DNA from: Bradyrhizobium sp. 195
Lineage (GTDB): Bacteria > Pseudomonadota > Alphaproteobacteria > Rhizobiales > Xanthobacteraceae
Length of the DNA stretch: 64,000 nt
Reading direction: 5' to 3'
Assembly (NCBI RefSeq): GCF_023101665.1
Contig: NZ_CP082161.1
Coordinates: 3,534,001 to 3,598,000, forward strand
Of this stretch, positions 1-9,200 are shown in pieces (the stretch's first letter is position 1; each line of letters opens with the position of its first letter). A program made the position numbers and the translations under genes. The notes under the pieces were generated by a model that was not told the origin of the DNA, searched no databases, and saw only the letters and a list, made by a program, of their open reading frames with translations.

Positions 1-134
1 GTGTTGCGGGTGAGCAAGCTATTCGATCATTGAGTTGTTGAATTCGACAAGTTGTGTTCCTAATTTTGGCCTGACCATGAATTTCGTGCAGTCGAATCTA
101 GGCGGTTAGCAGTTCAAATTTGGTGGTGCTTCCG

Positions 135-686
135 ATGTTGCGAGATCCCAGAATGTCCGATGACCGTGTGGATCAATGGCTCGCATTTGCGCGCGAGTTC
201 TTGAGGGCGCTCGCAGTTCGTAAGCGGAAGCAGTTCGATCGGAGGGTGTCGATCGGAGACCTTCTCACCGAGCGCGAGGATAACGCCGCAGCATATGGCT
301 TTGGAGAGGGCAGCACGATGTACGACAACGTGCTCGTACTGGGATCTGTGAAGGTCGGACGAAATACCTGGATTGGACCGGGATGTATTCTGGATGGATC
401 AGGTGGAGATTTGCAGATCGGCGATTGGTGCTCCATCTCCGCGGGCGTTCAGATCTACACGCATCATACGGTCAATCGTTCAATATCGCTCGGAAGGGAG
501 CCAATTGATTGCGCTCCCACTCGGATCGGTGATGGCGTATACATTGGCCCGAACTCGGTGGTTCAGATGGGTGTCACGATCGGCAATCAGGCTATTATAG
601 GGACCAACTCTTTCGTCAATAGGGATATTCCTGCCGGTGCTAAGGCATTTGGTTGCCCTGCGCTAGTCCGGCCTAGTCAGAGCTAA
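135..686 (+). CDS. Hexapeptide-repeat acyltransferase
   Basis: This 183-residue protein belongs to the left-handed beta-helix (hexapeptide) acyltransferases, which move acetyl or similar groups from CoA to sugars or amino acids. Residues from about 70 onward show imperfect hexads, for example around VKVGRNTWIGPGC, TRIGDGVYIGPNSVV and VTIGNQAIIGTNSFV, and the end IPAGAKAFGCPALVRP is the usual closing segment. An Asp-Arg-rich helical N-terminus precedes the coil. The ATG at 135 follows GGTGG and is preferred over a TTG at 120. Such enzymes often serve polysaccharide loci, but no sugar gene is nearby, so the acceptor is unknown. Confidence 0.85.
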   Translation: MLRDPRMSDDRVDQWLAFAREFLRALAVRKRKQFDRRVSIGDLLTEREDNAAAYGFGEGSTMYDNVLVLGSVKVGRNTWIGPGCILDGSGGDLQIGDWCSISAGVQIYTHHTVNRSISLGREPIDCAPTRIGDGVYIGPNSVVQMGVTIGNQAIIGTNSFVNRDIPAGAKAFGCPALVRPSQS

Positions 687-1037
687 CTAATGTAGCCTGG
701 AGACTGCTCTCGTCGGCTTATCGCCTTCGAGCAAAGAGACCGCTCAAAAGTTGGAAATCAACATGCAATGCCGCAGACGGTTGCAGCGCTTGGAGCCAGG
801 CCCAAATCCGCCAGCAAATTAAATGCTGTTATTGAATTGGTTCAACATTAAATGTCAAAATAAAGCGACGAGCTCGCGATCGAACTGGCGCACGAGAGAT
901 TGAAGGCACCTGCCAGCCGATGCAAATCGTGATCGCCACCGGCGAAACTCAAATCGCGCGATTAACTTATTTAATTTGAGAAGGCGATGATTTTGGTCTA
1001 CCTTCAAGATCGGGCTGGATTTTAGCAGGACGAGCCG
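687..1037. other. Intergenic region, 351 bp
   Basis: No convincing coding sequence was found on either strand. The right end is AT-rich and holds the element AACTCAAATCGCGCG at 946-960. A similar string, AACTCAAATTTGCGCG, occurs at 3644-3659 ahead of the paralogous small gene at 3826, so this may be a shared promoter element; that is inference from two copies only. Confidence 0.35.
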
Positions 1038-1259
1038 ATGACCCAACTCGACGCGGAAGGCGATGATCGTCGTGAGTTCTTGAAGACCTGCGGAAAATTC
1101 GCCGCGGTTACTCCTCCGACAGTGACGCTGTTGCTCTCCACTTCCCTGACCTCGGCCGCGATAGCCAGTTCAGGGGGGCGCATTGTGCGTGGCAACAACG
1201 GCTTCGGCAATGGCGGCGGTGACGGCACCCCCAACGGGAAAGAGGACGACAATAGGTAA
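1038..1259 (+). CDS. Small protein with RR-x-FLK leader and Gly/Asn tail
   Basis: This 73-residue protein starts with a charged stretch and the twin-arginine-like motif DDRREFLKTCG. A hydrophobic segment (AAVTPPTVTLLLSTSL) follows, then a short Gly/Asn/Asp-rich tail. The first 47 residues closely match the protein at 3826, while the tails differ entirely. The pattern suggests an exported or membrane-anchored peptide with a conserved leader and a variable mature part. A purine-rich AGGAC lies upstream of the ATG. The function is not recognised. The neighbouring genes are an H-NS-family protein on the other strand and a LuxR-type regulator. Confidence 0.7.
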   Translation: MTQLDAEGDDRREFLKTCGKFAAVTPPTVTLLLSTSLTSAAIASSGGRIVRGNNGFGNGGGDGTPNGKEDDNR

Positions 1260-1296
1260 ATCGGCGGCCCTTGGGCCGCCGCGGTGTGGCTGGGAA

Positions 1297-1641
1297 TCAG
1301 CCGGTCCGGCGGCGTCTTTGTGCGGACGAGCGGTTGATCAGGAGATCGTTCAGCTTCTTGCCGGCGCGCAGCTGCGCTTTCAGCCAGCGGGGCTGCTTGC
1401 CGCGGCCGGACCAGGTTTCGGAGGGGTTCTTCGGGTTCTGGTATTTCGGTAGCACCGGGGGGTACGGACGGCGCTGACGTTCCCCGGTCGGGGACGACAC
1501 GGCGGTCCCCTCAATCTTGCGCAGCCGCTCTTCGAGCTTGGCCTTTTCCGCGGTCATCCTGCGACTGAGAACGGTCGTGACCTCATCGTAAAGCCGCCAC
1601 AGCTCGGCTGTGGTCAAGTTGGCCCAGTCACCCTTCTCCAT
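1297..1641 (-). CDS. H-NS family nucleoid-associated protein (HvrA-like)
   Basis: This 114-residue protein has an N-terminal helical oligomerisation part (residues 1-45, rich in Glu, Arg and Leu). The C-terminal half carries the H-NS DNA-binding signature: KYQNPKNPSETWSGRG followed by PRWLKAQL, matching the family core Y-x-N-P-x-x-P-x-x-x-W-x-G-R-G. Proteins of this type bind AT-rich DNA and silence or modulate acquired genes. The gene lies in an AT-rich accessory stretch, a plausible target. The C-terminus ends in a basic RRRRTG tail. Confidence 0.9.
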   Translation of the reverse strand: MEKGDWANLTTAELWRLYDEVTTVLSRRMTAEKAKLEERLRKIEGTAVSSPTGERQRRPYPPVLPKYQNPKNPSETWSGRGKQPRWLKAQLRAGKKLNDLLINRSSAQRRRRTG

Positions 1642-1760
1642 GGAAGCCGTCCCCAGCTACTTCCGAACCGAAACTGGAGGGGGATTATCAGGTCATACCA
1701 GGGTTGGGCAAGCGCGATCCGAGCGCGTGGCGGCGCTTGTGTGCAGTGCAGTACTTGGTG

Positions 1761-1946
1761 CTAGCGGTTGAGGCTGTGTCCCCGACCGCGCGGTCGCTTC
1801 CCAAGCGCCCTCCGTCCGGGGGGGCGTCGCTTGGGCTCGAGCAATCGCTTCTCTGCTTTCAACACGCGAATACGTAAGTTCTGCAATTCGGTGAATTGAA
1901 CGATGAGGGCCTTATGTGTTTGATGCAAAATCGCCGAAGAATACAT
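1761..1946 (-). CDS. Possible small basic protein
   Basis: This 61-codon frame encodes a helical N-terminal half (HKALIVQFTELQNLRIRVLK) followed by a strongly basic Arg/Pro/Lys tail. AGGTGATC precedes the ATG. The sequence looks protein-like, but it is short and no family is recognised. A chance open frame remains possible. Confidence 0.3.
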   Translation of the reverse strand: MYSSAILHQTHKALIVQFTELQNLRIRVLKAEKRLLEPKRRPPGRRALGKRPRGRGHSLNR

Positions 1947-1977
1947 GTGATCACCTACTCATTGCCAACGACGACCC

Positions 1978-2106
1978 GTGCCGATCATTGAAGTTGCTGA
2001 ATTGGCGAATCAGCTTCAAGCGCGGTACTGGGACTTCATCGGTTACTACACGGGCTACGATAAACAGCAGCCTTGTTCGGTCCTTGACTACCTGCCGTTG
2101 CTTTGA
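1978..2106 (+). CDS. Possible 42-residue ORF or gene remnant
   Basis: A GTG-initiated frame of 42 codons encodes a compact aromatic-rich sequence containing ELANQLQARYWDFIGYYTGY and ending DYLPLL. The residue composition is unlike random translation, but no clear ribosome binding site precedes it, and a TGA lies 30 bases upstream in frame. It could be a small gene or the 3' end of a lost longer one. Confidence 0.25.
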   Translation: MPIIEVAELANQLQARYWDFIGYYTGYDKQQPCSVLDYLPLL

Positions 2107-2392
2107 TGAATAGTAATACTTTTTCTCACCTCTCTTCCCGAAGCGAGGGCTTCACGAACAGCCTCGCATCAGTGAAACTTCGTCGAATGTTAGATTTGAA
2201 TCGCGAATGTCCCTATATATCGTTCGTAATATCCGGCACTAGCTAAGGTAGTTGGATGTTGACCATAATAATAACCCCCCGATCAGTACGACCGATGACA
2301 TTCTTGGAGTGAATTTTCAGATCGGGGCTATCAAAAATTGTAGACGAAACTTCAATATCCTCGTGGAATTTGCGGTTTCTTATTTTGCGTTG

Positions 2393-2414
2393 AGCACCGC
2401 ATTCTTACGGTGCT
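2393..2414. repeat. Inverted repeat, 7-bp arms
   Basis: AGCACCG (2393-2399) and CGGTGCT (2408-2414) are perfect inverted arms around an 8-base loop, about 180 bp ahead of the response-regulator gene. No T-tract follows, so an operator or RNA hairpin is as likely as a terminator. Confidence 0.3.
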
Positions 2415-2593
2415 GCAAGCATTCTCTGGGCGAGCTACGGTAGCGCGGCCATCGAGCGTTGCCGCCAGGCGGTGTCTCAGACCTAAGACGCGTCGCTAGT
2501 GAGGGGCCTGACTGGTTATAAATTCGCGCGTCTCAAAAGGGGGGTGGGATTAAACGGCCGCAAGGGGGGTTGTTAGCAACAGGCAGGGGAAGC

Positions 2594-3280
2594 ATGCGCC
2601 GTACCAGAATTGTCATCGCTGATCGACATCCGATCGTCTTGCAAGGGATTAGGAGCGTTCTTGCGGCGCAGCGTGATTTTGCGGTCGTTGCTTCTTGCAG
2701 CGATGGCGCTAGCTGTATCGAGGCAATTCGATTTCTTGCGCCGGACGTCGCGCTTGTCGATGCTGCACTACCCGACTTCAGTCGACAGCGGATCCTCGCT
2801 CCTACAAAGGCCGTCGGCCGCCGTGCTCCGATAATCTTTTTCACCGGTATGGCGGGCGACAGTGAGTTACAAAGGCTGGCCTCGGACGGCGCCTGCATCG
2901 TCCTCTCGAAAGATTCGGGTGTGGAGATGCTGGTCGCAACTCTGCGGAAAGCTGCCCGGCGCCAAGCAGCCGCCTCGAGCACCGGTCACGTCAGCGAGAA
3001 GCCCCACGCCGGTGAGAAGCCCCTGACACAGCTAACTGACCGGGAGCGGCAGATCATGCGGCTGGTATCGGAGGGGCTATCGAACAAGGAGATTGGGCGT
3101 CGGTTGAATCTTGCCGACGGTACGATCAAGGTCCATCTTCATCATATCTTTCAGAAGCTGGATATCAGCAATCGTACGGTTCTTGCGGCATTGGCGATTT
3201 CGCGAAACGAGCTGCATTCAGCGCCAGGTGAGTTGGATTCCCTTGATCTTTTGCGTCAGGATCCGGCCAGCGCTGATTGA
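2594..3280 (+). CDS. LuxR/NarL-type response regulator
   Basis: This 228-residue regulator has a receiver domain (residues 1-115) and a LuxR-type helix-turn-helix (about 147-205; LTDRERQIMRLVSEGLSNKE, then GTIKVHLHHIFQKL). The phospho-acceptor is Asp56 in VALVDAALPD, and the conserved Thr/Lys positions (FFTG, LSKD) are present. The acidic pocket has one Asp (ADRHP) instead of the usual pair. The ATG at 2594 follows AGGGGAAGC and is preferred over an upstream TTG at 2570. It closely resembles the N-terminus of the giant protein at 6223, so the two probably arose by duplication. No sensor kinase is adjacent. Confidence 0.9.
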   Translation: MRRTRIVIADRHPIVLQGIRSVLAAQRDFAVVASCSDGASCIEAIRFLAPDVALVDAALPDFSRQRILAPTKAVGRRAPIIFFTGMAGDSELQRLASDGACIVLSKDSGVEMLVATLRKAARRQAAASSTGHVSEKPHAGEKPLTQLTDRERQIMRLVSEGLSNKEIGRRLNLADGTIKVHLHHIFQKLDISNRTVLAALAISRNELHSAPGELDSLDLLRQDPASAD

Positions 3281-3321
3281 TAGGCTGGGCCTGGCGTTTT
3301 CGGGAGTCTGCGAAAGGCGGT

Positions 3322-3573
3322 CTATCGCGCTGCGAGATGCTCAATCATGTTGCGGCAGGCCCCTTCGGCCTCGGCCAACGTTCGAAAGGGCGAGCCGCCA
3401 ATCTTGATTGCGGCCTGGTTGTTGTGGAGCGGACGCCAACTTGCCAGGTAGCCGGAGCGTCCGTGAAAACCCGGACCTCCCGGGCTTCCGAAACTGATCA
3501 CGAACGAGAAGCCGTGGCTGTTCGCACTCCAGATCTCCATGTCCCGGACGGACCGATAGAATTCCAGTGGCAT
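3322..3573 (-). CDS. Small conserved-looking hypothetical protein
   Basis: This 83-residue protein is rich in aromatic and Gly residues (MEIWSANSHGFSFVISF; GRSGYLASWRPL) and ends in a helical segment, PFRTLAEAEGACRNMIEHLA. Codon use and amino-acid order look genuine. No family name is recognised. It has no signal peptide and no Cys-rich motif, and appears to be a small soluble protein. It lies convergent to the response-regulator gene ending at 3280. An alternative ATG lies 11 codons inside. Confidence 0.6.
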   Translation of the reverse strand: MPLEFYRSVRDMEIWSANSHGFSFVISFGSPGGPGFHGRSGYLASWRPLHNNQAAIKIGGSPFRTLAEAEGACRNMIEHLAAR

Positions 3574-3605
3574 CGCAAGGGTCCATTGTAGCCGAGCCCG
3601 CGCCC

Positions 3606-3624
3606 GGTTAATTGAAAATTAACC
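3606..3624. promoter_or_regulatory. 19-bp palindrome upstream of small secreted-protein gene
   Basis: GGTTAATTGAAAATTAACC is a perfect 8-bp inverted repeat around GAA. It lies about 200 bp ahead of the gene at 3826 and just upstream of the gene on the other strand that starts at 3573. It is AT-rich, perfectly symmetric and sits between two divergent genes, which suits an operator for an unknown regulator. Confidence 0.4.
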
Positions 3625-3825
3625 TAATTAAATGCCATAACGCAACTCAAATTTGCGCGTCGGCAGAGTGCCCTGGCAAAAACGGGGGAAGAGACCGGAA
3701 ATTGCCGGCTTTCTGTCCGAGGCACGCACGTTCAGCAACCTCTCACAAGGCCAAGAAAATTAGTGGTTGAGAATTGATTTAATATATAATAATGTAAATA
3801 ATATTTTAAATCGAGGAGGCGCGTC

Positions 3826-4317
3826 GTGACCCGAGACGGCAACGAAGACGACGACCGGCGGGCGTTTTTGAAAACCTGCGGAAGATTTGCAGCCGTGACG
3901 CCCCCTGTCATGACGCTGCTTCTGTCCACCTCCCTGAGTTCAAAAGCCATTGCACGTTCGGGCGGCTTGCAGGGGGCGAGGCAAAGCGACAGCGGCCAGT
4001 CGTTCTTCGACAATAATCGGTCATCCGCGGCAGGGGGTTCCAGTGGCGGATCATCAGGGGGCGGGGGAGCACCTGGCGGTCGCCCTGCTGGATCTTCTCG
4101 TGCCGGAGGGACATCCGGCGGCGGATCTGGCGGTACCGGCGGGTCCGGTGCTGGCGGAGGCAGTGCCAAAGGGCCCTTCGCAACCGGTGGCAGCTCTGGA
4201 ATTCCAAGCGCAAATGGTGGGGTCGATTGCGCAGACGAAGAGAACGAGGAAAAGCGCAAGGCCGATTGCCCCGGAGCTAATACGCGGATCTCCAGCGCAA
4301 CCGAATCCAGCCGGTAA
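3826..4317 (+). CDS. RR-x-FLK leader protein with long Gly/Ser tail
   Basis: This 163-residue protein shares its first 47 residues with the protein at 1038 (DDRRAFLKTCGRFAAVTPP, then TLLLSTSL and an AIA-x-SGG end). It then has about 80 residues of Gly/Ser repeats. It ends with a charged segment carrying two Cys about 14 residues apart (CADEENEEKRKADC). The leader resembles a Tat-type export signal. The GTG start at 3826 is chosen because GAGGAGG sits 6 bases upstream and the leader aligns from there. An AT-rich promoter-like stretch lies at 3778-3812. The function is unknown. Confidence 0.75.
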   Translation: MTRDGNEDDDRRAFLKTCGRFAAVTPPVMTLLLSTSLSSKAIARSGGLQGARQSDSGQSFFDNNRSSAAGGSSGGSSGGGGAPGGRPAGSSRAGGTSGGGSGGTGGSGAGGGSAKGPFATGGSSGIPSANGGVDCADEENEEKRKADCPGANTRISSATESSR

Positions 4318-4571
4318 GAACTTTTCGGCCCATGAAGGAGCCCTATGGGCTGCTAGGCGGCCAAAGCCAGGTTGGGCCTTGCGCTCCGACAGGCCAAACG
4401 CGAGGCCGAAAGCACATCTGGCCAGCCGAGCTGCCTTGATTCACCGCCAGCCATCGCTGCAAAGTTCTTGTGCTCGCTCAGGATGGGGCGATTTGTAACG
4501 ACCGAGTCTCGGGCACTTTTTTGCTGAATCGCGAGGGTGCATGTGCGAGTGGTTCGCGAAGCGAATCGGTT

Positions 4572-5363
4572 CTACGAGCCTGTCCCGGCTATTCGGCTAC
4601 CGGGCGAGCGGGAAGGGGGCCGCGCTGGAGCCCCATGGCCGAGCCCGACCGCGCCGCGCGAGACTATCCGATCGATTCTGCGGCTCATGACCTTGTAGCA
4701 CTCGCATGCCACGGCTTCGAGCCGCGGCCGATCAATCTCGAGCTGGCCGCGCCGATTGGATTTCAACGCCCTTGACGCGCGCATTGTGCACACGACATGC
4801 GTGACAGTGGTGCGGCGGACGCCCAGCAACTCCGACAATGTTTCTTGCGTCAGCGGGAGCAGATCACCTCCATCCGCACGATCGTGGATGTGAAGAAGGC
4901 AGCGCGCCAGGCGGGCTTCGACGGAATGCAGTGCATTGCAGGCCGCCGTGTACTGGAGTTGCGTCAACAACGACATCGTGAAGACCTGCACCATGGATGC
5001 GATTGCGGGGCTGCGATGTTGTGCTGTCAGGAATTGCGCAGGCGAGATCTGCAACGCGGCCCCGGATATGCGGACGACCGCCGTCGCGGGCGCGGCGGAT
5101 GCACCAAACGCTGACGTCAAACCCACAGCGCCCTCGTGCCCGATTATCGCCGTAGCAACTGTCTGCCCGTTCGGCAGCCCTGTGATCGCCGCGATCGCGC
5201 CGCTGAGGGGGAAGAGAAGATGTTCAATTTGTTCGCCCGATCGGACGAGCACGGAATCGCGTTCGATCACGACTTTCCGCAGATGAGGCGCAAGCAAAGC
5301 AAAATCCGCTGGTGGCAACCCTGCTAACAAACGATTACCAACTCTGGTCGCGTGGTCCATCAT
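4572..5363 (-). CDS. Crp/Fnr family regulator
   Basis: This 263-residue protein has a cyclic-nucleotide-binding-like beta barrel (about residues 15-130) and a C-terminal winged helix (LPLTQETLSELLGVRRTTVT). The recognition helix lacks the E-x-x-S-R signature of FNR/FixK proteins, so it should not read the TTGAT boxes found further right. No Cys cluster for an Fe-S centre is present. The chosen ATG at 5363 follows GGGAG; an upstream ATG at 5402 is possible and a longer open frame reaches 5603. The last 30 residues are Pro/Gly/Arg-rich and unlike the family's usual end, perhaps a readthrough tail. Confidence 0.85.
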   Translation of the reverse strand: MMDHATRVGNRLLAGLPPADFALLAPHLRKVVIERDSVLVRSGEQIEHLLFPLSGAIAAITGLPNGQTVATAIIGHEGAVGLTSAFGASAAPATAVVRISGAALQISPAQFLTAQHRSPAIASMVQVFTMSLLTQLQYTAACNALHSVEARLARCLLHIHDRADGGDLLPLTQETLSELLGVRRTTVTHVVCTMRASRALKSNRRGQLEIDRPRLEAVACECYKVMSRRIDRIVSRGAVGLGHGAPARPPSRSPGSRIAGTGS

Positions 5364-5739
5364 GGGATTGGCTCCCGACGGATGTTCGGCACTAGAACTC
5401 ATGCCGATGTGTCGAGCTGCTCTGCAGAGTGCCAGCTCAACAGCAAGCCAACCGACCACCAAAGATATGGTTCCCATGGCCAATGGCGAGCATACGCGGC
5501 CCGACGATCGCATGCCGCAGCGGAGGCAATGGCGATAGGTGCTCTCGTCATCTGGCCCCGCTAATATCCTGGTTGAAGACGAGTTCAGGTGGCATCGCTT
5601 CAAGTTGAAGCCGAGACTTGAGCGCCTTCACACGCTCGCGCCGCATGGGCCGTGCAGTCGCTGGGAGGCCTCAAGTTGGCATTCTCGCTGGAGGCGTATC
5701 GTCCTTCGACATGCTTTCTCTAACGATCGCGCCGCAGGT

Positions 5740-6057
5740 CTAGTGTGAGGGACTGCAGTCTAGCGCCTTGATCTGCCCGGTAACGTCAAACGAGAAAAGC
5801 GCACTCATGACACCACTATTGATGACGTACGAGATAATGGTCCCCTCGTGCAATGGATTGAGATCGCTCAATGTGCCCGCCGGATATTCTCGGAGGCGAT
5901 CAATCCAATAGGCACGAAGTGCCTCGTGGCCGGTAATGGTTTTGACGCCCCCGCAGCCGCAGTGCACCACGGCATCTTCGGCATGCATTTCTAAGATCGC
6001 CTCGATGTCGCCCGCGCGGTAAGCATCGAGCCAGTCAATGGCAATGGCAATGGCCAT
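5740..6057 (-). CDS. NTF2-like / SnoaL-like protein
   Basis: This 105-residue protein has the cone-shaped NTF2 fold signature: WLDAYRAGDIEAILEMHAED at the N-terminus, then a central ITGHEALRAYW segment and alternating beta strands. Relatives include ketosteroid isomerases and small polyketide cyclases, but many are of unknown role. No catalytic assignment is possible from sequence. The gene is transcribed away from the giant regulator gene at 6223 across a short AT-rich gap. Confidence 0.8.
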   Translation of the reverse strand: MAIAIAIDWLDAYRAGDIEAILEMHAEDAVVHCGCGGVKTITGHEALRAYWIDRLREYPAGTLSDLNPLHEGTIISYVINSGVMSALFSFDVTGQIKALDCSPSH

Positions 6058-6222
6058 GGGTCAAATGACATATTTCTCGCCTACATCCCTGTAAGCTTGT
6101 GATTTTAGGTCGTTTTTGGCCCGCTAAGCCTCTTTCCGTACGCAATTAATTGTATTTTAATAATCCCGCTTGGCCTCGGCCATATGCCGAAGTACATAGA
6201 TGGTCGGGCCGAGGCAGAGACC

Positions 6223-9200
6223 ATGTTAGACGTGTCTGTGAAGCAGAGACGGATCCGGCTTCTGATCGTAGATCGACAACCGATCGTTCTACAGGGGCTG
6301 AAGTCGGTGCTCGGGGCAGAGCAGGACTTCGACGTTGTCGCATCATGCAGCGATGGAACAAGCTGCCTCGAAGCAATTCGGAATTTGGCACCCGATGTCA
6401 CGCTTGTTGCTGACAACCTGCCAGATCTGACGGTACCCGAGATCCTCGCGATTGCGAAAGCTGAGAATCTCTCCACGCGCTTGGTGTTGTTTACCGAGTC
6501 CGAAGCAGATCACGATCTAACCGCAGCTATTGCTGCTGGCGCCTCCAGCGTAATCTCGAAGCATGCTTCCTCCGACACTATGCTGCGATTACTGCGCCTG
6601 ATGACAAAGCGCAGCGTGTCGCCCGAGCAATCCGATCTGTTGCCAGCCGACGAGGGAGCTGACGGCGGCGGCAAAGTTGAAACGATGCTGGAGCTGTTGA
6701 CGCACCGGGAGCGTCAAATTGTACGACTGGTCTCAGAAGGAATGTCGAACAAGGAGATCGCGCGCCAGCTAAGCGTTTCCCCAGGGACAGTCAAAGTACA
6801 CCTGTACAACATATTTCAGAAGCTCGAAATTACCAACAGAACTGTGCTCGCTACCCTCGCGTTGTTGCAGCGCCCGTCCGGCTTCGGCCATCTTGCGCTG
6901 GCGTTCCTGGCGTTCGCAATTGCGGACGAACTCAAGGCGTCGGAAGCGAACGACGTGGATCCGGATGACGACAGCGTCGGTCGCGCGCGAGAGCATGCCG
7001 AATATGAGCCCTGGAAAAGAGCTATTCTCCGATACCTCATGGTCGAGGAATCCGGCGAGACGCCCCCGCTCACCCAGAGGGACTTGTTTGCCAAGGCGAG
7101 CCTAGTCACGAACCCGGCGGCGGCAGTAGAAGCGCTGCGGCCGGCTGAGCAATCCGTAGGCTCGAAAGCGTGGAAAGACTACGGTCCAGTTGGATCGAGC
7201 ACGCCCAATCTTCCTACGCCATTACTGCGGGGAGCCAGCGACCCACAGATCTGTGGCGACCCGACCGCGGAACATCAATTCCCGCGGCTTAATTCCACTT
7301 CGACGTTGATTCACGGAGGGTATGGCACCTTCGCCACTTTGACCGGTGCGTTGATCTACGCACTGAATGATCCCCATCTTGCCGTGCAATCGCATGACCC
7401 GGTCAAAGCGCCGATCGACAGTTTCGTGGTGGTCACCGCCGAGAATGCGACCACAAAACTCGCCGGGATCACCGATGCTGATACCAATGAGGTAAACGGC
7501 TCGCCCCCGGCTTTCCCTTTGCACGATTTGCGGCTGCCTGCCGCGCTTGGGACCACCGGCAACGAGCGCGTTGCTGGAGAAGGCGTTTCGAGCCAAATGA
7601 GTCATGGCGCTGCGGATGACAACCTGCAAGGACCTTTTGGCTCACGGGACACTGGTCACGAGGCCGGTATTGGCGGAGATGGCCACGATCAACAGATGGG
7701 CGGCAACGTTGGCGAAAATGTTGTTTCTGGCTCCGCGATCGACTCTAATTCGAGCTCTTCCCACTCTGGCTTCGATTTCGCATCTGGATCGAGCAGGATC
7801 AATCTTGCGGCTTTCGGAGCGCTTGCCTGGCTTCATATGACAGCAGCAAGCAAGTCTGTACCGCCGCATACCCTCGCTTGGATCTACAATCCTGCAACCA
7901 ACGAAACGATCGTCTACGTGAACCCGACCGATCGGAGTCTTGATGTCGGGGACAGGGCCCTGCTCGAAATCCATCTGCAAGGGATTGTCTCCATTGCGGA
8001 GTCGGATTTCGTCGGCCAGCCGGAAGGCGCGGCTGTCGCGATCACCTTGGAGCAGCTCGAAGAAGCGCTGATTTCGGCGACCGCAAGCGATGAGACTGTT
8101 CTGAGTACGGACAGTGCCCATACAGCTGTCGGGACGAGCGAGAGCACACTCGGGATCGCTGGAGTTTGGAACATTCTGGCCGACGACGGCTTGGGGTTCG
8201 AATTCGGGCAGGCTCGGACCGGCTTAGGGGGAGCGACAAGGTTCAGAACCCTCAGCAGCGATTCGGCGGGTACAACGGATGAGAGCGCTGATGGGTCCGG
8301 CGGGTCGCCTCATGTTTCACCGATCGTGCTTGTTCATAGCGCGACGGTAGTTGAAAATCTCACATCGAAGAATGAGCCCATCAATGAGGGGGGTGGCTCT
8401 AGCCTCTCAGCGGGCGGTAACTCACAGCACGCTCCTGAGGCAGAGTCTGCAGCGGAGTTGACTGAAGCTGGCGTCATACGTGGGAATGGCGTCGGCAATG
8501 ATAATGAGCATCATTCCCCCGCTTCGGACGCTTCGCGAGGGTCAGCGAAGACAGCAGAAGCCGATGCCGTGGAACACGGCAATTCAGGGCACTCAGCCTC
8601 GCCAAAAGCCGACCCTGGTGAGCCAGGCCTCGGTAGCCCGGGCCGCGGTAACTCACAGCACGCTTCGGAGCCAGGGTCTGCAAAGGCAGCAGCGGAGTTG
8701 ACTGAAGCTGACGTCATACGGGGGAATGGCGTCGGCAATGATAATGAGCATCATTCCCCTGCTTCGGACGCTCCGCGAGGGTCAGCAAAGACAGCAGAAG
8801 CAGATGCCGTGGAACACGGCAATTCAGGGCACTCAGCCTCGCCAAAACCACCGGAAGCAGCCGACCCTGGTGAGCCAGGCCTCGGTAGCCCGGGCCGCGG
8901 TAACTCACAGCACGCTTCGGAGCCAAGGTCTGCAAAGGCAGCAGCGGAGTTGACTGAAGTTGGCGTCATACGTGGGAATGGCGTCGGCAATGAAAACGAG
9001 CATCATTCCCCTGCTTCGGACGCTCCGCGAGGGTCAGCGAAGACAGCAGAAGCAGATGCCGTGGAACACGGCAATTCAGGGCACTCAGCCTCACCAAAAC
9101 CACCGGAAGCAGCCGACCCTGGTGAGCCAGGCCTCGGTAGGCCGGGCCGCGGTAACTCACAGCACGCTTCGGAGCCAGGGTCTGCAAAGGCAGCAGCGGA

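Larger units (their letters stand above)
1642..2593. other. Long AT-rich intergenic region
   Basis: Nearly 1 kb has no strong gene. Two short, weakly supported reading frames (1761-1946 minus and 1978-2106 plus) are listed separately. An inverted repeat AGCACCG-N8-CGGTGCT is present at 2393-2414 without a T-run, so it is not a clear terminator. Base composition is lower in GC than the rest of the window. Confidence 0.4.

Noticed and set aside
2393..2414. Rho-independent terminator
   Set aside because: The hairpin has no following T-run, and no gene ends just upstream on either strand.
3277..3591. 104-codon plus-strand frame after the first regulator
   Set aside because: The opposite strand (3322-3573) has a much more protein-like sequence; the plus frame looks like its shadow.
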